Assembly (NCBI GenBank): GCA_902386135.1
Contig: CABMIB010000014.1
Span: 1-47,437, forward strand
Origin: an uncultured archaeon
Lineage (GTDB): Archaea; Halobacteriota; Methanosarcinia; Methanosarcinales; Methanoperedenaceae
Direction of reading: 5' to 3'
DNA: 47,437 bases
Below are positions 7,480 through 15,165 of this stretch, one piece after another; position 1 is the first letter of the stretch; every line of letters begins with the position of its first letter. The notes below the pieces were generated by a model. That model worked only from the letters and a program-made list of their open reading frames with translations, had not been told where the DNA came from and did no database searches. A program made the position numbers and the translations under genes.

Positions 7480-7755
7480 ATGACCCCCTACAAAAAAGGC
7501 TATCTCAAAGAATTAGAAGCCAAAAGAATCTTAAAAAGAAGAAAGAAGTTCCATACTATTTTTCGGGCTGCAAGCACTCACTCTCCTTTTGATATTGTGG
7601 CCATATCAGGATCAAAAGTTCTCTTCTTACAAGTAAAATCAGGTAAATTCAACATGAAAAGAGAGCTCAAAAGGCTCAGAAGAATTAAAGTTCCAGCATC
7701 AGTTGAAAAGCAACTCTGGTACATGAAGAAAGAATGGAAAGCGATCAATTGTTAA
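7480..7755 (+). CDS. Hjc-like PD-(D/E)XK nuclease
   Basis: 91 aa. It has the minimal resolvase-like core: basic N-terminal helix, STHSPFDIVAI (metal-binding Asp) and VLFLQVKSGK (Q-x-K motif). The fold matches archaeal Holliday-junction resolvase Hjc-like and other small PD-(D/E)XK nucleases. It is 4 nt downstream of the DnaC-like gene, so it is probably a recombination or replication-intermediate nuclease. The C-terminus is short compared with full Hjc (about 120 aa). Confidence 0.7.
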   Translation: MTPYKKGYLKELEAKRILKRRKKFHTIFRAASTHSPFDIVAISGSKVLFLQVKSGKFNMKRELKRLRRIKVPASVEKQLWYMKKEWKAINC

Positions 7756-7822
7756 TTTTTTGAAAGGTCTGGCAAAGCCTCCTTCCTCCGATTCAGTCCC
7801 TAAAATTTTGGAGCCTGGGTTG

Positions 7823-7851
7823 GTGGATTAAAATAATCCACTTTAAGGAGG
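7823..7851 (+). promoter_or_regulatory. Hairpin next to a strong Shine-Dalgarno
   Basis: GTGGATT (7823-7829) pairs with AATCCAC (7835-7841), four bases before AAGGAGG (7845-7851). The ATG is at 7861. It may insulate or regulate translation of the DUF932-like gene. Confidence 0.5.
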
Positions 7852-7860
7852 CAATAAAAT

Positions 7861-8874
7861 ATGAACATTGAAAACTTAGTCGCTGAACTTGAGCGACAAA
7901 AAGAGACGAATATAGATCTGGTAGTGGATTCGAGAACTCTCTTGGCAGTATCAGATTACGGAGGGTCGGTTAAAATCCAGATACCGGATTATGCAAGCTA
8001 CGGGTTAACTCAATATGCCCACAACCAGATGGCAGATAAACTTGGAATACCCAGAAAATACTACGACAGATTGCTTGAGGCTGGCAAGTCTGAATTACTG
8101 GCTCAAAACATCAATGCCTGGATAGGTGACAAAGAAAAACGCCTTGTAAGGATTCAGGACGGGGCTATTCGAGCCATTCTCTCAGACCGCTATAAAGTAA
8201 TGGATAACTATGATCTTGTATTCCTTGCTCTTGAGGAATTCAAGAAAAAAGAGACAGTGAGGATACTGAAAGCAACCGTGACCGAAACGATGCTTTACAT
8301 CAAAGCAATAGATACCACTCTTTTGGCTGAGATAAGAGAGGGCGACAATGTCCAAGGGGGCTTGATAATCCGAAATTCCGAGGTAGGAGCCTCAGCTTTC
8401 AGGGTTGAGCCATTTATTCTCCGCCAGATATGCTCTAACGGTTTAATCGGAGAATATGCTTTAAAAAAGGTGCATCTTGGCAAACAAACCGAACTTGGAG
8501 AAATAGACTGGTCAGATGAAACAAGAGACCTGGAAGACAAACTCATATGGACAAAAGCAAGGGATGTCGTCAGGCAAACCTTTGACCGGACCATCTTTCA
8601 ATCCTGGGTTACCAAACTTCAAGAAAGCACGGAAATCCCCATTGAAAAGCCAATACGCGCCGCAAACAACATCGCAAAAATTGCCTTTTTAAGCGAGCAG
8701 CAGAAGGAAAGTTTACTGGCCTATTTTGTGGAACACACTAAATACGGTCTTGTAAATGCAATTGCCTCTGTGGCGCGGGATGCCTCAAATCCGGATGAGC
8801 AGGTAAGGCTTGAGGAAGCTGCTGGCAAGGTTTTAAACACCGGGGATGAGGAATTCAAGACGCTGGTGGGATGA
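7861..8874 (+). CDS. DUF932 phage/plasmid-like protein
   Basis: 337 aa, matching the DUF932 (phage/plasmid-like TIGR03299) layout. The N-terminal part contains YAHNQMADKLGIPRKYYDRL and a central AILSDRYKVMDNYDL, both typical of the family, followed by a GLIIRNSEVGASAF-type beta region. The biochemical role is not established. It is abundant on phages and plasmids. The strong Shine-Dalgarno suggests high expression. Confidence 0.8.
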   Translation: MNIENLVAELERQKETNIDLVVDSRTLLAVSDYGGSVKIQIPDYASYGLTQYAHNQMADKLGIPRKYYDRLLEAGKSELLAQNINAWIGDKEKRLVRIQDGAIRAILSDRYKVMDNYDLVFLALEEFKKKETVRILKATVTETMLYIKAIDTTLLAEIREGDNVQGGLIIRNSEVGASAFRVEPFILRQICSNGLIGEYALKKVHLGKQTELGEIDWSDETRDLEDKLIWTKARDVVRQTFDRTIFQSWVTKLQESTEIPIEKPIRAANNIAKIAFLSEQQKESLLAYFVEHTKYGLVNAIASVARDASNPDEQVRLEEAAGKVLNTGDEEFKTLVG

Positions 8875-8878
8875 AAGA

Positions 8879-9334
8879 ATGGAACAAAGAATCAAAGACA
8901 AAATAAGACTGTACGGCGAAATCTACATTGAATGCCTTGCGCTCTCTATAAAAGCAAACCCCAATAATTCCAGATACATGGCTAATGAAATGTTCAGGGA
9001 AGTAGCAAAGGATATGAGAAGCGAACTCATATCCCGACTTCAGAATGGTTTACAAAATGAGTGTATGGAAATCAAGGAAGATAAAGCTAACGGCTCCGCT
9101 TTAGACGCCGTGGAATCTAAAGAGGAAAACGCCAAGCCCGCTACAGATAAACAGAGACACGCCTTGCATAAGTTCGGCATAGAGTGGATACCGGAAAATC
9201 TCGGGCTAAAAGAGGCCGGAGAGATTCTGAATATCCTCGTCTCTCACTCAAAAGAAGGAGACCATGAGGCCATAGCCGATCTGGTTGGAAAGTTCAATAA
9301 GGAGTGGGCTGAAAATCCAACAACTGTTCCTTAA
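8879..9334 (+). CDS. Hypothetical protein downstream of DUF932
   Basis: 151 aa if it starts at the ATG at 8879 (GGTGGG upstream), 4 nt after the DUF932 stop; an upstream in-frame start overlaps that gene. The N-terminal half is helical. The C-terminal part contains DKQRHALHKFGIEWIPENLG, a motif often seen in phage single-strand-annealing or replication accessory proteins (recollection only). It is probably translationally coupled to DUF932. Confidence 0.65.
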   Translation: MEQRIKDKIRLYGEIYIECLALSIKANPNNSRYMANEMFREVAKDMRSELISRLQNGLQNECMEIKEDKANGSALDAVESKEENAKPATDKQRHALHKFGIEWIPENLGLKEAGEILNILVSHSKEGDHEAIADLVGKFNKEWAENPTTVP

Positions 9335-9346
9335 CAAAATTCAAAG

Positions 9347-9395
9347 CCAGGGGAGTTTCTACTTTTAGCAATTGCTAAAGCTCCTCTGGTTATTT
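9347..9395 (+). terminator. Rho-independent terminator
   Basis: CCAGGGGAG (9347-9355) pairs with CTCCTCTGG (9381-9389), with one G-U pair. An inner AGCAATTGCT palindrome lies in the loop and a T-run follows. It closes the replication/DUF932 run before the ATPase gene. Confidence 0.75.
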
Positions 9396-9405
9396 TTTTC
9401 TTTTT

Positions 9406-10704
9406 ATGTCTCAAATCAACTTTTTTGCCAAAACAGATTTCAGAGGTGAAGGGAAAACCTTTGGAATAAAGAAGGAAGACAGACGGCTTCATATGTATGT
9501 TATTGGAAAAACAGGGATGGGAAAGACCACCCTTCTTTTAAATATGATTTTGAATGATATTTACGCAAATGAAGGAGTCTGTTTTATAGATCCACACGGG
9601 GATGCCGTAGAAAAGCTCCTTGATTATATTCCTTCGCATCGAGTTAATGATGTTATCTATTTCAATCCTGCTGATATTGATTATCCGGTTGCTTTAAATA
9701 TTCTGGAAAGCGTAGAACCTGAAAGGAAACATCTTGCAGTCTCAAGCCTTGTTTCAGTTTTTAGGAAACTGTATGCCGAATATTGGCAGCACAGGCAGGA
9801 ACATATCCTGAGAAATACGATTTTGGCTTTGCTCGATGAAGAAAAAAATTTGTTTAACTACAACAAAAGCAAAACTTTACTTGATATATACAGGATGCTT
9901 TCTGATTGGAGGTATAGAAATAAAGTAGTTGGGGAGGTAAAAGATCCGATCGTAAAATCATTCTGGAAAAATGAGTTCCCAAAATATCTTTATCAATTTA
10001 AGGGAGAAGCTTTAGCACCGATTCAAAACAAATTGGGAGCCTTTTTATCAGTTCCCTTAATCAGAAACATTACTGGACAGCCTGAGAATAAGATAAATTT
10101 CAGGGAACTGATGGACAAACAAAAAATCTTTCTTGTTAATTTGGCAAAAGGAAGGATTGGAGAGGATAATTCTTCTTTCCTTGGCTCTCTGATTATTACA
10201 AAACTGCAGCTTGCAGCGATCTCAAGGATTGATATTGCCGAGGAGCAAAGAAAGGATTTTTACCTTTTTGTTGATGAATTCCAGAACTTTGTCGCTACCG
10301 AGACTTTTGACGGTATTCTATCAGAGGCAAGAAAATACAGGTTATGCCTATCTCTTGCCCACCAGTATATTGGTCAATTAGACGAGAGGCTGAGCAAGGC
10401 AATATTTGGGAATGTAGGGACTATTATTACTTTCCCGCTTGGAGCGGAAAACGGAGAATCCCTCGAAAAACACTTCTATCCTGAATTTAACAGGCAAGAC
10501 CTGATAAATCACGGCAAGCATCATCTTTACCTGATGCTTGCTATAGATGGCAAAACATCTCAGCCCTTCTCTGCTATAACCCTACCTCCATTTTACAACT
10601 TCAAGCCTCAAGGGAATAAGGAGAAGATAATTATGGCATCAAGATTGAAGTATGCAGGCAAAAGAAAAGAAATAGAGAGGAAAATTGAAAAACAGAGTTG
10701 TTAA
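9406..10704 (+). CDS. VirD4/TraD-like DNA-translocating ATPase
   Basis: 432 aa. Walker A is GKTGMGKTTLLL (about residues 33-44), then VCFIDPHGDAVEKLL, Walker B is YLFVDEFQNF and the sensor is LAHQYIGQLD. This is a HerA/TraD-type coupling ATPase without transmembrane segments, similar in motif layout to the longer one at 33446-35719. Such proteins pump DNA in conjugation or in plasmid transfer. No relaxase is seen beside it. A decayed copy of its last 40 codons lies at 15866-15990. Confidence 0.85.
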   Translation: MSQINFFAKTDFRGEGKTFGIKKEDRRLHMYVIGKTGMGKTTLLLNMILNDIYANEGVCFIDPHGDAVEKLLDYIPSHRVNDVIYFNPADIDYPVALNILESVEPERKHLAVSSLVSVFRKLYAEYWQHRQEHILRNTILALLDEEKNLFNYNKSKTLLDIYRMLSDWRYRNKVVGEVKDPIVKSFWKNEFPKYLYQFKGEALAPIQNKLGAFLSVPLIRNITGQPENKINFRELMDKQKIFLVNLAKGRIGEDNSSFLGSLIITKLQLAAISRIDIAEEQRKDFYLFVDEFQNFVATETFDGILSEARKYRLCLSLAHQYIGQLDERLSKAIFGNVGTIITFPLGAENGESLEKHFYPEFNRQDLINHGKHHLYLMLAIDGKTSQPFSAITLPPFYNFKPQGNKEKIIMASRLKYAGKRKEIERKIEKQSC

Positions 10705-11693
10705 TTCTCCTTTAATTCAAAATAGTCCTTGCCATCAAAATAGGCGGCACTGATCCTTTGTAAGGGAATGCCGGTCCTTTCACTCAAAGCGAGCTTATAA
10801 AGATAAATCTGATGAAGGGATTTTACAGGATTGAACTTGGCATCCGGTTTATAGTCCAGAATCCAGACTTTATCCCAGCGGATTTGCAGGAAATCGATGT
10901 GGCCGCAGATCGGTTCCTTTATTCCTAATTCTGGAACTTCATTGGGATAAAGGTAAACCGGAACTTCTACAGCCACCGTAGCCGTATCGTTCTTCAGCAT
11001 AAAGTCTTGGATTGCAGGGTGTCTGTCTTTGTTTCGCTTTGCAAGGAGAAGAGCCAGCCTTGCCAATAAAACCGCATTGTTATCTTTTGTTCGCTCCCTT
11101 CTGAGGTGGATGTTTTCTATTAGCGTGCCGGAGCACCTTTGCCCTTGTTCAAAAATTTCGTCGGGACAGTTTTTGTAAATCTGATACAGGTATTTTCTGA
11201 TCTGAGGGAATTTTTTTGATAGGATGTTCAGCTTTAGGCGATGAAACTTGAAAGCATATTCCTGATGATGCTTGAAAACTTTCTCTGTTATTACTTCTTC
11301 TGGCGAAAAAGAGAGTTTGCGGCGGTATTTGGTGAAAGTGCAGATATTCTCGTATTGTTTAATCCAGGAATGAAGCGTACCTTTGGGAACCTTTTGCTTA
11401 AACTGGCTGTTTAATTTCTTGCGGGTGGCATCGAGTTTATAACCGAGATTGTAATAAGTGATGCCATTCAGGATTACTTTGGGAGAATAGGTTTTATGAG
11501 GCATAAGAGAGGATGAGAAGTATTTCTTGCAGGTTTTGCAGAAATATTTTTGCGCTGTTCCCTCTCGCTTTGTCCGCTGGCCGGCCTTGGCTGTGTTTTG
11601 TCCCTCACAAAAAGGGCAAGGGGTTTTTGGTTCAAAATTCAGGAGTTTTAGCGCTTGATTTTTGGTTTGGTTTTCGTCTGGTTTTTGAGGCAT
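10701..11693 (-). CDS. Zinc-ribbon PD-(D/E)XK nuclease
   Basis: 330 aa. The N-terminus carries a transposase-like zinc ribbon (PCPFCEGQ ... YFCKTCKKYF, about 20-60) followed by an HTH-like region. The C-terminal third has a Cas4/RecB-like nuclease core: ICGHIDFLQI, VWILDYKPD (Asp and E/D-x-K-like) and QIYLYKLALSERTG. It could be a DNA-end-processing or targeted nuclease using the zinc ribbon/HTH for DNA choice. The stop overlaps that of the convergent ATPase by 4 nt. The C-terminal fragment is duplicated at 15990-16107. Confidence 0.7.
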   Translation of the reverse strand: MPQKPDENQTKNQALKLLNFEPKTPCPFCEGQNTAKAGQRTKREGTAQKYFCKTCKKYFSSSLMPHKTYSPKVILNGITYYNLGYKLDATRKKLNSQFKQKVPKGTLHSWIKQYENICTFTKYRRKLSFSPEEVITEKVFKHHQEYAFKFHRLKLNILSKKFPQIRKYLYQIYKNCPDEIFEQGQRCSGTLIENIHLRRERTKDNNAVLLARLALLLAKRNKDRHPAIQDFMLKNDTATVAVEVPVYLYPNEVPELGIKEPICGHIDFLQIRWDKVWILDYKPDAKFNPVKSLHQIYLYKLALSERTGIPLQRISAAYFDGKDYFELKEN

Positions 11694-11945
11694 AATTGGT
11701 TTGAATTAGATGACTGATTTCGTACTTTTCAAGTAGTTAACAGACGAAAATCAGACAGGCGCGGATGCCTTGAAAAGCGAATTTCTGCTTAAACAATTGC
11801 TTATTAGCCTAGTTTTCTGGCTATTTGAATTCCGTCTGGTGCGCTATGTTCAAAATGCGTCTGGTAAGTGGATTTTGATATATTGCAAGAAAAAGGCCCT
11901 CGGGAAGAGGTTGTTTAGAAAAGGCTTAAAGGTGGAATGAAATTT
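11694..11945. other. Intergenic region with TTCGTCTGG-type motifs
   Basis: No gene. CGTCTGG words occur at 11675 (just inside the nuclease gene), 11833 and 11858. The stretch is similar, in the same orientation, to about 14750-14960. It lies upstream of the nuclease start, so it may contain its promoter and operators. Confidence 0.5.
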
Positions 11946-12359
11946 TTATCTGGCTCGGACTTTGGATTCGAGGGCTGCGACGCGTTTTTCGAGGACTGAG
12001 AATTCTTCGATATCGACTTTTCTTTTGAGGGAATTCTTTACCAATTCCATATCAGTCTTGATGATTTCCACATCTTCTTTCATTGAACCTAACATTTCGG
12101 TGTGGGAATTGAGAGTTTGAGTATGGGAATCCAAAGTTCCCTTGATTGAAGTAATAGCGGCTGTATGGGATTCAAGGGTCTTGGTATGGGAGTCCAAGAC
12201 TTTGGTATGGGAATCGAGGGTTTCTTTGATTGAGCTATATTGCTCGCCAATAAGCTTGACTTGGGAATGAAAATCTTCGGCCAGGGTGCTGACATGCCTT
12301 TTAAAGTCTTCGCTTTGCTCTTTTAAAATTTGTTTGAGTTTTTTGTCGTTGATTTCCAT
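11946..12359 (-). CDS. Coiled-coil protein with DSHT heptad repeats
   Basis: 137 aa. A central run of heptad-like repeats (LDSHTKV, LDSHTKT, LESHTAA, LDSHTQT, LNSHTEM) is followed by a classical coiled coil (SVLEKRVAALESKVRAR). The repeat is visible in the DNA as well, so unit number may vary by slippage. No enzymatic domain is present. It is likely an oligomeric scaffold, adhesin-like fibre or structural protein; the function is unknown. Confidence 0.7.
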   Translation of the reverse strand: MEINDKKLKQILKEQSEDFKRHVSTLAEDFHSQVKLIGEQYSSIKETLDSHTKVLDSHTKTLESHTAAITSIKGTLDSHTQTLNSHTEMLGSMKEDVEIIKTDMELVKNSLKRKVDIEEFSVLEKRVAALESKVRAR

Positions 12360-12395
12360 GGTAACGAATAGAATTAATTAAGGACGCTATGTTGC

Positions 12396-12430
12396 TTCAT
12401 TATAGGATAGCTGGAATGCGATGGCAAGGG
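12396..12430. repeat. Dispersed repeat (GGATAGCTGGAAT), copy 1
   Basis: Near-identical copies are at 39795-39829 and 40421-40448, and a decayed one at about 13232-13252. Two copies lie outside the element in the host flank. Confidence 0.7.
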
Positions 12431-12465
12431 TGATAGTTTATGCTCTGAGAGGCTGTGGGAAAACA

Positions 12466-12491
12466 GAAAATCCGCGTATCAGCGGATTTTC
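12466..12491 (-). terminator. Terminator of the methyltransferase gene
   Basis: GAAAATCCGC (12466-12475) and GCGGATTTTC (12482-12491) form a 10-bp stem that includes the stop codon of the gene on the - strand. A T-rich stretch follows in that direction. Confidence 0.7.
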
Positions 12492-13123
12492 TTAGTTGCA
12501 TAAACTACGTAATATTCTCCAGAAGCCTCCAGCCTTTCCCTAATGGTCTTTATATGATGTTCACTGAAATTTGGAAGCGTTTTGAGAAACAATTCTATTT
12601 CTTCCCTTGTAGGCATAAAGGAATACTGTTCTACAAACGTCTTATATTCCAAAGACTCAAAGGTGGTGACAATATTGTTTTTTACTCCCTGTTCCCTTTC
12701 TCTGTTGGCTAAGATTAGCATTCCGTTAACTCTGAGCAGAGAATCAAGTCTTTTGAGGGTTTTGGGAATGTCGTCGATGTGGTTGAAAACATCTTTGGAG
12801 ACTATCACATCGTATTGGGGAAGAGTGACCGAGAAAATGTCACCGGTGTAGAAATTGCTGTTGGGGCAGTTTATCCTGGCTTTTTCGATCATTTGGTTTG
12901 AAATATCTATACCGTCTATTTTCGCTTTTGGCAAATTCTCTGAAAGATACTTACAAAATAAACCGGTTCCGCAGCCAAAATCAAGGATAGAACATGACTT
13001 GTTTTTATCTAAGCGGGAAGCTATCTTTCGAAAAATCTCTTGCGTATATTTGGGTCTTGTGTTATCCCAGTTTTGGGACAGATCGTTGTAGAACTTTGTG
13101 GTGTCAATTTTCTCTTTATTCAT
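12479..13123 (-). CDS. Class I SAM-dependent methyltransferase
   Basis: 214 aa. SAM-binding motif I is ILDFGCGTGLFCKYL (about 42-56), motif II is IDGIDISNQMIEKA, and the later motifs are DVIVSKDVFNHI and GMLILANRE. It is a small-molecule-type Rossmann methyltransferase of the UbiE/Methyltransf_11/25 type; the substrate cannot be deduced. The N-terminus (FYNDLSQNWD) is typical of the group. It stands alone between repeat-rich regions, so it is probably cargo. Confidence 0.85.
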   Translation of the reverse strand: MNKEKIDTTKFYNDLSQNWDNTRPKYTQEIFRKIASRLDKNKSCSILDFGCGTGLFCKYLSENLPKAKIDGIDISNQMIEKARINCPNSNFYTGDIFSVTLPQYDVIVSKDVFNHIDDIPKTLKRLDSLLRVNGMLILANREREQGVKNNIVTTFESLEYKTFVEQYSFMPTREEIELFLKTLPNFSEHHIKTIRERLEASGEYYVVYATKKIR

Positions 13124-13365
13124 AAACGTAACTGGCTAATCTAATTTTAATCTTTCTAAGATATGATTTTAACCATTAAAACTATATCGAGATACGTTTA
13201 CTTTAAAAATTAATTAAGGCTGCTACGCTGCTTCATTATAAGATAACTGGAATATATTTTCAAGAGACGCTTTCCGAGGTGTATAACTATCCTTTTTGCT
13301 CATCGAGCCTCATTATTCTCTACCGAAAGTTTTATACATGATGATGAGAAAATAAAATTGGGGTT

Positions 13366-13590
13366 ATGCTGAATTCCAAGGTATATTTTATGATCGATAG
13401 ATTGGGAGCAGGCATTTCGCTCAAGATAGAGGAGAAATTACGAATGAGAATAAAAATGAAAAAATTAAAAGAGAAAAAATTAGAAGGTTACCCGAAGGTA
13501 GAAAGAAAAGAACATGGCAGCGTCTGCCAAGCCAAAGGCTTGCAGAAAATAGAGGAGGGGAGAGAAACGGTGGTTGTTCCTCCCCAATAA
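13366..13590 (+). CDS. Doubtful small lysine-rich ORF
   Basis: 74 aa, strongly K/E-rich, beginning with an ATG at 13366. A TATA-like stretch lies upstream, but the 3' part overlaps the GGGGAG hairpin element and no domain is visible. It may be chance. Confidence 0.2.
   Translation: MLNSKVYFMIDRLGAGISLKIEEKLRMRIKMKKLKEKKLEGYPKVERKEHGSVCQAKGLQKIEEGRETVVVPPQ
13557..13585 (+). ncRNA. GGGGAGA hairpin element, copy 1
   Basis: GGGGA...TCCCC arms with an imperfect AAAC/GTT inner stem, followed by AATAAAGTCCCACTCCC. The same block follows the hairpin at 41559-41583, and the hairpin recurs at 14109-14134. It may be a terminator or RNA element. Confidence 0.45.
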
Positions 13591-13626
13591 AGTCCCACTC
13601 CCTCCGTGCCCCACTTATCTATAAAC

Positions 13627-13653
13627 AGACAATCTTGTCTATTTTTAGACATG
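13627..13653 (+). promoter_or_regulatory. Mutually exclusive hairpins (attenuator-like)
   Basis: AGACA (13627-13631) can pair with TGTCT (13636-13640), which can instead pair with AGACA (13647-13651). A related palindrome is at 41824-41839, also between the GGGGAG hairpin and the GTGGGCAGG RNA. It could equally be a protein-binding palindrome. Confidence 0.35.
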
Positions 13654-13777
13654 TTTATACAAAACCTGCTAGCAATTAAGCTTTTCGATTAATAACTACG
13701 GATGCGAAACACTTGCATTTAACACATATTTAACAATCATAAGTTTTTAAGTGCAACAGAGTTGTTTAAGAACGCTA

Positions 13778-13838
13778 GTGGGCAGGTAAAAATTTTGTTT
13801 TTCAATACACGCTTTACCCACTCCCCCAACCTGTCCAC
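13778..13838 (+). ncRNA. GTGGGCAGG panhandle RNA candidate, copy 1
   Basis: GTGGGCAGGT (13778-13787) pairs with ACCTGTCCAC (13829-13838), with one G-U. The predicted product of about 61 nt has a conserved AAAAATTTT after the 5' arm and a C-rich 3' side. A TATA-like TTTTTAAG (13744-13751) lies about 30 nt upstream, and the upstream 22 nt are almost identical to copy 4. Confidence 0.6.
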
Positions 13839-13904
13839 TAAATTCTCTTGTAAATATCAAGCCGACCGCCAACGTTATATACGAATAAGTTGTTTGGCTT
13901 ACCT

Positions 13905-13959
13905 GTGGGCAGGCAAAAACTTTTTTAACACACTAACCCCCACTCCCCAGCCTGCCCAC
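13905..13959 (+). ncRNA. GTGGGCAGG panhandle RNA candidate, copy 2
   Basis: GTGGGCAGGC (13905-13914) pairs perfectly with GCCTGCCCAC (13950-13959). Compared with copy 1, the tenth pair changed from T-A to C-G, a compensatory change. A TATA-like TTATATAC (13875-13882) is about 27 nt upstream. Confidence 0.6.
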
Positions 13960-14108
13960 TATCTTTATTGTATCTTTTCCCGAATTAAAATAATTTTTTA
14001 AAGGTTATGCTCATAACTATCATTAGTATTTATACATAAATATATAAACTAAGCCGTTGTGTATTTGTGCCGGATATAGAAGAACAAAAAAACGAGAGTG
14101 GGATTATC

Positions 14109-14134
14109 GGGGGAGAAATAAATTGTTCTCCCCC
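14109..14134 (+). ncRNA. GGGGAGA hairpin element, copy 2
   Basis: GGGGGAGAA (14109-14117) pairs with TTCTCCCCC (14126-14134), an 8-nt loop. It precedes panhandle copy 3 by about 85 nt, as copies 1 and 3 of this hairpin also precede panhandle RNAs. Confidence 0.5.
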
Positions 14135-14219
14135 CTTCCTCTGAATAAAAACATATGCTAAATGCATATGTTTGACAATCACAGGTTTTTAAATATAACA
14201 AAATTATCTAAGAATGTTT

Positions 14220-14313
14220 GTGGGCAGGTAAAAATTTTTAAATACCGATAGCTTTATTCACGTATTTTCCTCACCCCTGCCCACCAAGCTCTATTGTGAT
14301 AAGGTAGCAATAG
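14220..14313 (+). ncRNA. GTGGGCAGG panhandle RNA candidate, copy 3, with second hairpin
   Basis: GTGGGCAGG (14220-14228) pairs with CCTGCCCAC (14276-14284). A second hairpin follows, CTATTG (14291-14296) with CAATAG (14308-14313), shared with copy 4. A TATA-like TTTTTAAATA (14186-14195) lies about 29 nt upstream. Upstream of that is a palindrome, ACATATGCTAAATGCATATGT-like, around 14150-14171. Confidence 0.6.
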
Positions 14314-14417
14314 GATGGCACCATTAGAGGACAGACTTCCCTTTATATATGGATTTCAGAACGGATTTTTAAGGTAACATCTGTCAATTAATGGGAATGT
14401 TTGTGCAGGTATGTCCA

Positions 14418-14522
14418 CTAATTCAGCAATGCAAGACCAAGTAAAATCAATAATAATCCAATTAAAATTTTAGCCTTGGTATCACTTTTTAAAAATGCAA
14501 TGTAATATTTTAACTTGCTCAT
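14418..14522 (-). CDS. Small membrane protein (KLKYYI family)
   Basis: 34 aa: MSKLKYYIAFLKSDTK followed by one hydrophobic segment (KILIGLLLILLGLALLN). The start is supported by GAAGGAT 6 nt upstream. It resembles the small protein at 46900-47034 (KLKYYI...LLIGLLLIVLGL), so two copies of a tiny single-span family are in this window. Function unknown. It lies just after panhandle RNA copy 3. Confidence 0.6.
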   Translation of the reverse strand: MSKLKYYIAFLKSDTKAKILIGLLLILLGLALLN

Positions 14523-14749
14523 ATCATCCTTCGCCTTTTATGATTTTCACTTTTTATATTTTCCCTTTATAGAGCCAACAATAGGCATGTCTTTTAGAAA
14601 TAATGTTTGAGGAACCAAAAAAAATTATTGATTTGAACGACAAGAAACTATAGGATAGGAATTCAGGTTCCTCAAAACATTAATGTAGCTCAGTACTTAA
14701 AGTGATTTTCCAAAATTATACCCAAATTATTGCCAGAATTAGCTTAACC

Positions 14750-15030
14750 TTGAGGTTCGAATTTCGTCTGGTTTTGGGCACATAATTGGTTTGAATTAAC
14801 TGACGGATTTCGTACACCTTGAGAGGGTAGCAAACGAAAATCGAACAAGGGTGGGAGCCTTGAAGATCGCTTCTCTGCTTAAATAACCGCTTATTTGCAC
14901 GGCTTTTTGGCTGTTCAGTTTTCGTCTGGCAGGCGAGGTTCGAAAATCGTCTGGCAGGTGGGTGCGCTGGCTGGGGAGGGGCACAGCAAAAACTGAGGGT
15001 TAGGTTCAAAATTCGTCTGGTGGGTATGCC
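14750..15030. repeat. Decayed copy of the 11.66-11.90 kb intergenic region
   Basis: It matches the region upstream of the zinc-ribbon nuclease in the same orientation (TTCGTCTGGTTTTGGGCA, CATAATTGGTTTGAATTA, GATTTCGTAC in order). TTCGTCTGG words are at 14763, 14921 and 15012 and CGTCTGG at 14948. About 45 bp at 14977-15023 match 40329-40375 in the host flank. Confidence 0.7.
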
Positions 15031-15165
15031 CATAGGATGAATGTCAACACAGAGTATCATAATAAGAATTTTATTTTCATCAAAACAGATACTTTAATAA
15101 ATGTATCTAGCATAGCTCTAAAAAAGATTAGTAGAGACAATTATAATACGGTATTGGGAGCGAAT

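Noticed and set aside
9406-10704. Complete conjugation system
   Set aside because: Two coupling-type ATPases and one membrane partner are present, but no relaxase, VirB4/TraU or pilus assembly genes are seen.
13638-14400. Panhandle repeats as short insertion sequences (MITEs)
   Set aside because: About 60-bp units with promoters at a constant distance, compensatory changes and no target-site duplication fit RNAs better, though not excluded.
14716-15060. 114-codon - strand ORF
   Set aside because: It runs through the duplicated non-coding repeat with TTCGTCTGG words; no domain and no ribosome site.
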